From Candidatus Delongbacteria bacterium (GTDB taxonomy: Bacteria; UBA4055): a DNA stretch of 6,361 bases. The DNA lies in assembly GCA_013139625.1 (NCBI GenBank), contig WTAK01000300.1:1-6361 (forward strand). The letters run 5' to 3'. Position numbers and translations under genes: made by a program. Shown here in pieces: positions 1 through 5,081 of this stretch. The notes below the pieces were generated by a model. It searched no databases and was not told the origin of the DNA. It worked only from the letters and a program-made list of their open reading frames with translations. Each line of letters opens with the position of its first letter. Position 1 is the stretch's first letter.

Positions 1-1110
1 GGTGATAATTTCTTCAGTATTTCAGAACCTGATTTTGAAGGAAATATTGTTGGAGACTGGAATATGTCTATTTTCAAGCAACCAACTTTAGTTTATTTTA
101 ATGCAGATGGTACTTGGTCAGATCCAATTTATTCAGGTACTTGGGAAATGGTAGGTAATGGGATAAGATGGGATGTTGTATTACCAGAAGATCAATCAAC
201 TGCGTATGCTTTGGGTATAGTTGAAGCTAATGAAATGGTTGGTACAGTTGTAGATCCCTTTGAATCTCCCGCTGATTGGTATGCAGAGAGAATTACACCT
301 GAAGTTTTAACACCAAATGGTGGTGAAGTTTGGATGCACGGAACTCAAGATTCGATTAAATGGGACGATTCAATAACAGGTAATGTAGTTATAAGCCTTG
401 CGGATTCAGTAGGTGTTGTTCAAGAAATTGTAACAGTTAGTGGAGATCTTGGATTTTATGTATGGACAGTTCCGGTGAGCATAGAGCCGGGTGCTGCTTA
501 TCTGATCAGAGTTGCGAAAGAGAGCAATGGTGAAGCTTTCGATGAAAGTGATAATTATTTTATGATTTCAAATACAGATGTAGTAGATATTCTAGGAGAC
601 TGGGATATGCAAGGGGCATGGAAGTGGACAACTATATGGACATTTAATAGCGATGGTACTTGGACGAATGCTTTTCCTGAGTATGGTACTTGGGAACTGA
701 CAGGTAACGGTTTAAGATGGGACTATGATACTTTTGATACTTATTATATTGGAGTCGTAGATATAGATAAAATGTCTGGAAGTATGGTTGAAAGTAGTGG
801 AATAGTAGGTCAAGGTTGGGACGGTCAAAGACTACTTGATATTACGTATCCCAACGGTGGTGAAGTATTTGATCGTGGAGATGTAATTACAATAACTTGG
901 ACAGATAATCTTTCTGCAGATTATGTGAATATTGACCTTTATGAAAATAATGTATTTGTTCAATCCTTATTCTCAAATACGATTAATGATAATGATCAGA
1001 GCTGGACAATTCCAGTAGATCTTACTATAAGTGCAAATTACAAAATAAGAATAACAAGCACGACATCAGATATTTATGACGAGAGTGATGCTTTTTTTAC
1101 TATTCAGTGA
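1..1110 (+). CDS. Repeat-containing extracytoplasmic protein with lipocalin-like and Kre9/Knh1-like modules (5'-truncated)
   Basis: The frame is open from base 1 and ends at TGA 1108-1110, giving 369 residues. The start lies outside the window; the first ATG (64-66) sits inside a repeat module and is not the real start. Visible order: the tail of a beta-sandwich (residues 1-8, FFSIS), lipocalin-like module 1 (about 10-98: GDW, FNADGTW, GTWEMVGNGIRWD), Kre9/Knh1-like domain 1 (about 99-190: TPNGGEVW, IKW, YVWTVP, YLIRV, ESDNYFMIS), lipocalin-like module 2 (about 193-279), and Kre9/Knh1-like domain 2 (about 280-369: YPNGGEV, ITITWTDN, SWTIP, YKIRITS, ESDAFFTIQ). Such PNGGE domains occur in secreted or surface proteins of FCB bacteria. 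The acidic, Trp- and Gly-rich, cysteine-free composition fits export, but the signal peptide is not visible. The chain stops right after the last domain, with no T9SS-type sorting domain, LPXTG or membrane anchor. The function is unknown; adhesion or polymer binding is a guess. Confidence 0.85.
   Translation, partial: GDNFFSISEPDFEGNIVGDWNMSIFKQPTLVYFNADGTWSDPIYSGTWEMVGNGIRWDVVLPEDQSTAYALGIVEANEMVGTVVDPFESPADWYAERITPEVLTPNGGEVWMHGTQDSIKWDDSITGNVVISLADSVGVVQEIVTVSGDLGFYVWTVPVSIEPGAAYLIRVAKESNGEAFDESDNYFMISNTDVVDILGDWDMQGAWKWTTIWTFNSDGTWTNAFPEYGTWELTGNGLRWDYDTFDTYYIGVVDIDKMSGSMVESSGIVGQGWDGQRLLDITYPNGGEVFDRGDVITITWTDNLSADYVNIDLYENNVFVQSLFSNTINDNDQSWTIPVDLTISANYKIRITSTTSDIYDESDAFFTIQ
25..570 (+). 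repeat. Protein-coding tandem repeat unit 1 (lipocalin-like + Kre9-like)
   Basis: First of two in-frame units of about 180 codons. Paired landmarks in the two units: GDWN/GDWD (181 residues apart), FNADGTW/FNSDGTW, GTWEMVGNGIRW/GTWELTGNGLRW, NGGEVW/NGGEVF (179 residues apart), WTVP/WTIP and DESDNYF/DESDAFF. DNA identity is clear only over these motifs, so the duplication is old. The residues before this unit (FFSIS) are the end of a further upstream copy. Confidence 0.8.
571..1107 (+). repeat. Protein-coding tandem repeat unit 2 (lipocalin-like + Kre9-like)
   Basis: Second unit, ending exactly at the stop codon. Its Kre9/Knh1-like half is closer to the usual family pattern (NGGEV, ITITWTDN, V.I.LY, SWTIP, YKIRI, DESDAFFTI) than that of unit 1, whose sandwich is more diverged in the middle strands. 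Confidence 0.8.
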
Positions 1111-1153
1111 TATAAAATATTTTAGCTGTTATGATAGACTAATCAATATTGAT

Positions 1154-1182
1154 AAACAAAAAACCCCGCATTTGCGGGGTTT
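1154..1182 (-). terminator. Rho-independent terminator of the etfBA-acd operon
   Basis: A perfect 9-bp stem (1161-1169 pairing with 1174-1182, core CCCCGC/GCGGGG) closes a 4-base loop. On the minus strand it is followed by six T, one G and three T (1163 down to 1154), a classical intrinsic terminator. It begins 5 bases after the TAG of the acyl-CoA dehydrogenase. Read on the plus strand, the stem is followed only by TTTGAATTC, so it would end the converging exoprotein transcript less well, although the stem is shared. Confidence 0.93.
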
Positions 1183-1187
1183 GAATT

Positions 1188-2930
1188 CTACACTGACAAT
1201 GCTTTATACATTCCGAGATCATCACGATCAATTGTCTTGATCTTATTGAATTTCTCTGTATTCTCAGGTTGACCTTTTTTGATATATACTTCAGCTATAG
1301 TTTTAAACTTACTATCTCTATCAGCATCAAGTACCAACAAGTGTCCCATAATAATATTTCCTGCCATTTCCACAAGTCTTCTTGAATGGAAATCCAAGAA
1401 TTCATTATCCTCAGGAGCTTCTACTAATTTAATAGCTTCAACATATTCATTTTTCATTTCTTTCAGATGCTTAACAAGGTATTCTAAATCAGGAGCGACT
1501 TTAGCGCTCTGGTATTCTTCCATCATTTCGGTGAAAAGGCAGCTTGTAACACCTCTGATAGCAGCAAGAACTTGAAGCTGAGTTGTACCTTCGTAGATAG
1601 AAGTTATCCTCGCATCTCTGTAAAGTCTTTCAACAGGGAAATCTTTCATAAATCCTGTTCCACCATGGATCTGAATAGCATCGTAAGCTATAGAATTACA
1701 ATATTCACTTGTAAGTCCTTTTAGCAATGGTGTGTAGAAACCGGCTCTCTTTTTATATTTTTTCATTTCTTGTTTTTCTTCAAGAGTCAACTTTCTTTCT
1801 TCTTCGATCTCCTCATAAACCTTGTACATATCCACAAATCTTGCAGTTTCATAAAGCAATGTTCTAGATGCTGCGACCTTTACTTTCATATCTGTAAGCA
1901 TTTCATAAACACCAGGGAATTGATCAATAGTTTTTCCAAACTGAGCTCTTTCTTTAGCATATTTCAAGGCTTCTCTATATGCAGCTTCAGCAATGCCAAC
2001 AGATTGAGCACCAATACCTAATCTTGCTCCATTCATCAATGCCATTACATATTTTATAAGACCAAATTTTCTTTTTCCGATCAGAATACATGGAGCATCT
2101 TTGAAAACCATTTCACAAGTAGGTGATCCGTGAATACCCATTTTATTTTCAATTCTTCTTATTTGAACCGTATCATCTCTATCGTACAAGAACATTGAAA
2201 GACCTCTACCGTCCTTTGTACCGTCTTCAGATCTTGCAAGAACAAGAGAAAGTTCAGCATTACCGTTAGTAATAAATCTCTTAACGCCATTCAATTTCCA
2301 AGTGTTAGTAGCTTCATCTAGGTGAGCTTTTAAATTTACAGCTTGAAGATCTGATCCTGCGTCAGGTTCTGTAAGGATCATAGCACCCGTAGCTTCTCCC
2401 GAAGCAAATCTAGGAAGAAAATTCTTCTTTACTTCTTCATCTGCAAATGCATTTATAGTTTCTGCAATATCCTGAAGGCCGAATAGATTCATTAAACTGG
2501 CATCACCTCGTGAAACCATCTCGACAGCCATATTATATGCTGTTGCAGGAAAATTAAGACCACCATATTTTCTAGGTAAAGTCATTCCTGTAAGTTTTGC
2601 TTGTTTTAGAGCTAACATGTTTTCATCAGTGCCTTTTGCATAATGAACCCTATTGTCTACCAAAGTAGGACCTTCTTCATCAACGCTTTCAGCATTTGGA
2701 TCTATGATATCACCACAGATCTCACCGACGATACCAAGAACTTCACTATAATTATCTAAAGCATCTTCATAGTTGTGTGGTTTAAGATCATCAGGACTTA
2801 AACCGTCACTATCGTGGTATTCATTTTCTGTGATCTTATAATTTCTTTCTTTTAGATCAACAATAATTTTCATCTTTGGGTTATTCAGATGAAACTTAAT
2901 ATCTTCATTATCTGTATAAAAATTTGCCAT
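1188..2930 (-). CDS. Acyl-CoA dehydrogenase, long (about 580-residue) FCB/Bacteroidota type
   Basis: FAD-dependent acyl-CoA dehydrogenase that introduces a trans-2,3 double bond into acyl-CoA, or reduces enoyl-CoA in reverse, and exchanges electrons with EtfAB; cytoplasmic. It is a whole gene: ATG at 2930, TAG at 1188, 580 residues. Signatures: ILTEPDAGSD (185-194, flavin and substrate site), KRFITNGN (217-224), RAQFGK (328-333), QIHGGTGF (420-427), ERLYRDARI (434-442), and YEGTTQLQ with Glu447 as the likely catalytic base. The chain exceeds the usual 380 residues because of an N-terminal extension (1 to about 100, start MANFYTDNED), a charged insert (about 366-395) and a C-terminal helical extension (about 465-580). 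This layout is what I recall from Bacteroidota homologues encoded beside etfA and etfB. It is last in the operon, 47 bp after etfA, with AGGGG 9 bases before the ATG. Chain-length specificity cannot be read from the sequence. Confidence 0.95.
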   Translation of the reverse strand: MANFYTDNEDIKFHLNNPKMKIIVDLKERNYKITENEYHDSDGLSPDDLKPHNYEDALDNYSEVLGIVGEICGDIIDPNAESVDEEGPTLVDNRVHYAKGTDENMLALKQAKLTGMTLPRKYGGLNFPATAYNMAVEMVSRGDASLMNLFGLQDIAETINAFADEEVKKNFLPRFASGEATGAMILTEPDAGSDLQAVNLKAHLDEATNTWKLNGVKRFITNGNAELSLVLARSEDGTKDGRGLSMFLYDRDDTVQIRRIENKMGIHGSPTCEMVFKDAPCILIGKRKFGLIKYVMALMNGARLGIGAQSVGIAEAAYREALKYAKERAQFGKTIDQFPGVYEMLTDMKVKVAASRTLLYETARFVDMYKVYEEIEEERKLTLEEKQEMKKYKKRAGFYTPLLKGLTSEYCNSIAYDAIQIHGGTGFMKDFPVERLYRDARITSIYEGTTQLQVLAAIRGVTSCLFTEMMEEYQSAKVAPDLEYLVKHLKEMKNEYVEAIKLVEAPEDNEFLDFHSRRLVEMAGNIIMGHLLVLDADRDSKFKTIAEVYIKKGQPENTEKFNKIKTIDRDDLGMYKALSV

Positions 2931-2939
2931 AATTAAATA

Positions 2940-2944
2940 CCCCT
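2940..2944 (-). promoter_or_regulatory. Ribosome binding site of the acyl-CoA dehydrogenase gene
   Basis: AGGGG lies 9 bases upstream of the ATG at 2930 and confirms this start, which also gives the conserved N-terminus. The site overlaps the TAG (2943-2945) that ends a remnant second copy of the etfA tail, so an ancestral etfA stop and the acd ribosome binding site would have been joined. Confidence 0.8.
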
Positions 2945-3003
2945 ATTTAGACTGTTCCTTGTAGTATTGATAACACTTTATTTAGATTGCTCTCTATAGT
3001 ATT
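2943..3003 (-). repeat. Duplicated etfA 3' end: coding copy plus remnant in the etfA-acd spacer
   Basis: The last codons of etfA (2979-3003) are matched by a second copy in the spacer (2944-2968), 20 of 25 bases identical, same orientation, offset 35 bp. The etfA copy reads YYREQSK-TAA. The spacer copy, read in its own frame, gives YYKEQSK-TAG (stop at 2943-2945). The frames differ (35 is not a multiple of 3), so this is not an in-frame extension. Of the five mismatches, three are synonymous third-position changes (TAT/TAC, GAG/GAA, CAA/CAG) and two fall in one Arg/Lys codon (AGA/AAG). That pattern suggests a remnant of a real, diverged etfA end rather than chance or fresh slippage. Similarity stops just before the YY codons. 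Confidence 0.75.
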
Positions 3004-3997
3004 TTGCCATCTTTGGTATCACTGAATTCCAATCACCGGTTATAGCAATATCAGCTATCTGATTGATCGGTGCCTCAGGATCATTGTTTATAGAAATTAT
3101 CTGAGATGATTCTTCCATTCCGGCTGTGTGCTGAATTGCTCCTGAGATCCCTACTGCTATATAAAGTTTAGGTCTTACAGTAACTCCTGTTTGACCAACT
3201 TGTCTTTCATGTCCTGCAAATCCGGCATCAACGGCAGCTCTTGAAGCACCTATCTCAGCTCCAATAGTCTTTGCAAAATCTTTTAGCTGAGCAAATCCAT
3301 CCTTTGACCCAATTCCAAATCCACCACAAACGATTATCTGAGCGCCTGTAAGATTTACTTTCCTAGGTTCAATGTGTCTTTCGATGATCTTTACAGCAAA
3401 GTTAACTTTATCCAAGATATTTTTCACATCAATAGAAATGATCTCACTATTATAATCATCTGCAACGATCTCTCTTTTCATTACACCTTCACGAACTGTA
3501 GCCATCTGAGGTTTAGTCTCAGGATTCACAATAGTTGCCACAATATTACCACCGAATGCAGGTCTGATCTGATATAGAAGATTCTTATATTCTGTTTTTG
3601 ATTTTGCATCAGTATAGTCACCGATAACAAGATCAGTACAATCTGCCGTAAGACCACATTTTAATGTTGATGCGATCCTTGGTGCCAGATCTCTTCCAAT
3701 AGAAGTTGCACCTACAAGTACAATTTGCGGTTGGCTTTTTTCTAAAATATTTTCAAAAATAGCAGTATGAGGTAAGGTAGTATAAGGATAAAGTCTTTTA
3801 TCTTCTGCCTTATAAATTATATCAGCTCCATAAGGTTTGACCATTTTATCAAATACATCAAGATTTTCACCAATGAGAACAGCTTCAAGTTTACACTTAA
3901 GTTCATCTGCAAGCTTCCTTCCCTTAGAGAGCAATTCAACACTTACATCGGCTACTTTTTGCTCTTCAATTTCGCAATAAACTAATACATTATTCAC
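2978..3997 (-). CDS. etfA: Electron transfer flavoprotein, alpha subunit
   Basis: Alpha subunit of the cytoplasmic EtfAB heterodimer, which binds FAD and exchanges electrons with the acyl-CoA dehydrogenase encoded next door. It has 339 residues, normal for the family. The N-terminal Rossmann-like domain (about 1-185) contains LVGATSIGRDLAPR (94-107), GLTADCTDL (115-123) and RPAFGGN (145-151). The C-terminal FAD domain (about 205-339) contains GGFGIGSKDGF (225-235), GASRAAVDAGF (250-260), VGQTG (267-271) and the ETF-alpha signature LYIAVGISGAIQH (278-290). The GRDLAPR and LTADCT wording resembles Acidaminococcus-type bifurcating EtfA rather than mitochondrial EtfA. The start is GTG (3995-3997): the nearby ATGs are out of frame, and in frame the etfB TAA lies only one codon upstream. 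The gap to etfB is 3 bp, so translation is probably coupled. A remnant second copy of its 3' end lies just downstream. Confidence 0.96.
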   Translation of the reverse strand: MNNVLVYCEIEEQKVADVSVELLSKGRKLADELKCKLEAVLIGENLDVFDKMVKPYGADIIYKAEDKRLYPYTTLPHTAIFENILEKSQPQIVLVGATSIGRDLAPRIASTLKCGLTADCTDLVIGDYTDAKSKTEYKNLLYQIRPAFGGNIVATIVNPETKPQMATVREGVMKREIVADDYNSEIISIDVKNILDKVNFAVKIIERHIEPRKVNLTGAQIIVCGGFGIGSKDGFAQLKDFAKTIGAEIGASRAAVDAGFAGHERQVGQTGVTVRPKLYIAVGISGAIQHTAGMEESSQIISINNDPEAPINQIADIAITGDWNSVIPKMAKYYREQSK

Positions 3998-4000
3998 ATT

Positions 4001-4876
4001 TTACCCCAATGTATGGTTATTAATTAATTCACCCATTAAACTTTTAATATCGTCATCATTATCCTCAAGCTTCATCGAATCTTTAGCTGTATGAACGACA
4101 TTTTGAATAGTTTTTACTTTTGTCGGAGAACCTGCCAGACCGATCTTTACCAGATCACAATCAAGGTCATCAAGGCTGATCTCTTCAATATTTAAAAATG
4201 CTTTATTCTTTATTTCCTGACCTAAATAATCATCATCTAAAGTTTGAAGTTCGGTAGGAGTCTTTGCATGCTTATATTTCATAAATAATTTAGCATTCTT
4301 AGGTCTGCAAGCTTTTGCAGATCCATGAACGGTCAATAAAACAGGCAAAGTACATTCAACTTCTTCAACACCTCTTTCAAGTCTTCTTTTTACAGTGATC
4401 TTATCTTTAGTGATGGAAGTTATTTCTTCCGCATAAGTTATTTGAGGTATATTAAGTTTTTCAGCCGTTTGCGGACCAACTTGAGCAGTATCACCGTCAA
4501 TAGCTTGTCTTCCGGATAGAATAATATCATATTTTCCAATTTTCTCAATTGCTTTTGAAATTACATAAGATGTTGCCAAAGTATCAGCACCTGCAAATCT
4601 TCTATCAGTAATCAAATAACCTTTGTCGGCATTTCTATAAAGACTCTCTCTAATAATATCCGCAGCTCTTGGAGGTCCCATTGTTAAAATTATAATTTCA
4701 GAACCTGGATTTTTTTCTTTTATCTGCAATGCTTGTTCAAGAGCATTAAGATCATCAGGGTTGAAAATAGCAGGCAAAGCAGACCTATTCACTGTGCCAT
4801 CAGCTTTCATTGCATCATTTCCGACATTTCTTGTGTCAGGAACCTGTTTAGCAAGAACAATTATTTTAAAAGCCAT
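4001..4876 (-). CDS. etfB: Electron transfer flavoprotein, beta subunit (bifurcating-like group)
   Basis: Beta subunit of EtfAB. In housekeeping ETFs it binds AMP; in bifurcating ETFs that site holds a second FAD that takes electrons from NADH. It has 291 residues and is complete, with ATG at 4876 preceded by AGGAG (4882-4886) 5 bases upstream. Visible motifs: LAKQVPDT (8-15), FNPDDLNALEQAL (38-50), TMGPPRA (65-71), DRRFAGADTLATS (91-103), GRQAIDGDTAQVGP (122-135) and GLAGSPTKV (246-254). The DR.F.GADTLATS, AIDGDTAQVGP and AGSPT motifs match what I recall of Acidaminococcus EtfB, whereas human EtfB has AIDDDCNQTG at the second site. A segment at about 186-232 makes it longer than typical 250-265-residue EtfB, as in Bacteroidota homologues. 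It is the first gene of the operon and is followed by etfA after 3 bp. The bifurcating assignment is inference. Confidence 0.96.
   Translation of the reverse strand: MAFKIIVLAKQVPDTRNVGNDAMKADGTVNRSALPAIFNPDDLNALEQALQIKEKNPGSEIIILTMGPPRAADIIRESLYRNADKGYLITDRRFAGADTLATSYVISKAIEKIGKYDIILSGRQAIDGDTAQVGPQTAEKLNIPQITYAEEITSITKDKITVKRRLERGVEEVECTLPVLLTVHGSAKACRPKNAKLFMKYKHAKTPTELQTLDDDYLGQEIKNKAFLNIEEISLDDLDCDLVKIGLAGSPTKVKTIQNVVHTAKDSMKLEDNDDDIKSLMGELINNHTLG
4003..4007 (-). promoter_or_regulatory. Ribosome binding site deciding the GTG start of etfA
   Basis: GGGGT overlaps the last etfB codon and the first base of its TAA. The GGGG core is 6 bases from the GTG at 3997. No in-frame ATG or TTG lies between the etfB stop and this GTG, and the encoded N-terminus (MNNVLVYCE) aligns with the usual first beta strand of EtfA. 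Confidence 0.65.
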
Positions 4877-4916
4877 TCTTTCTCCTTATTATTGTGGAAA
4901 TTTGTATTAATCCATA

Positions 4917-4945
4917 AATATAGTAAAAAGATAAAACTATGGCAA
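4917..4945 (-). promoter_or_regulatory. Predicted sigma70-type promoter of etfB-etfA-acd
   Basis: On the minus strand, -35 TTGCCA (4945-4940) and -10 TATATT (4922-4917) are separated by exactly 17 bp. Transcription would begin near 4910, leaving a leader of about 34 bases before the etfB ATG. The -10 hexamer is identical to that of the divergent mutase promoter. A weaker alternative further upstream is TTGACA (4991-4986), 17 bp, TATCAC (4968-4963). Confidence 0.6.
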
Positions 4946-4965
4946 CTGTTAAAAAGGGAGTAGTG

Positions 4966-4993
4966 ATACATTCTCCATTGTTCATTGTCAATT
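4966..4993. repeat. Degenerate 7-bp tandem repeat in the divergent intergenic region
   Basis: Four consecutive heptamers follow a loose pattern of N-T-N-C-A-T-T: ATACATT (4966-4972), CTCCATT (4973-4979), GTTCATT (4980-4986) and GTCAATT (4987-4993). The array sits between the two divergent promoters and overlaps the weaker minus-strand TTGACA candidate. Two exact AATCATT copies at 5056-5069 in the mutase leader are similar. It may be an intergenic low-complexity element or a helically phased protein site; the sequence does not decide. Confidence 0.4.
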
Positions 4994-5017
4994 AACAAAA
5001 CGCACTTTCCTATTATC

Positions 5018-5046
5018 TTGACATTCATGACCCATTTGCATATATT
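5018..5046 (+). promoter_or_regulatory. Predicted sigma70 promoter of the phosphohexomutase gene
   Basis: A perfect -35 TTGACA (5018-5023), a 17-bp spacer and -10 TATATT (5041-5046, 5 of 6 to consensus) predict a start near 5053 and a leader of about 29 bases. The leader contains AATCATT twice in tandem (5056-5069) and then the ribosome binding site. This is a standard housekeeping promoter and does not fit the Bacteroidota -33/-7 pattern. Confidence 0.75.
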
Positions 5047-5070
5047 TTTCTACAGAATCATTAATCATTC

Positions 5071-5074
5071 GAGG
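5071..5074 (+). promoter_or_regulatory. Ribosome binding site deciding the mutase start
   Basis: GAGG lies 7 bases before the ATG at 5082. A second in-frame ATG at 5094 would sit 19 bases from GAGG and has no better site, so 5082 is preferred. Confidence 0.7.
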
Positions 5075-5081
5075 CTAAAAA

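Noticed and set aside
64..66. ATG 64 as the start of the exoprotein gene
   Set aside because: The frame is open from base 1, and residues before this ATG (FFSIS ... GDWN) align with the matching part of the second repeat unit, so the gene clearly continues upstream.
1111..1187. Possible small RNA or attachment site between the convergent genes
   Set aside because: The only structure is the hairpin and T-run of the operon terminator; no direct repeats or other stems are visible.
1279..2021. Plus-strand open frames of 98 and 83 codons opposite the acyl-CoA dehydrogenase gene
   Set aside because: Both are antisense to conserved coding sequence, are Ser/Phe/Leu/Ile-rich as expected from the complement of an AT-rich gene, and match nothing I know.
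2285..2365. Possible frameshift or insertion explaining the unusual length of the dehydrogenase
   Set aside because: All family signatures lie in one frame in the right order, and the N-terminal, central charged and C-terminal extra segments are those I recall from full-length Bacteroidota homologues of similar size.
4939..4995. An 18-codon plus-strand frame starting at ATG 4939 in the divergent intergenic region
   Set aside because: It has no ribosome binding site, overlaps the etfB promoter -35 and the heptamer array, and shows no leader-peptide or attenuator structure.
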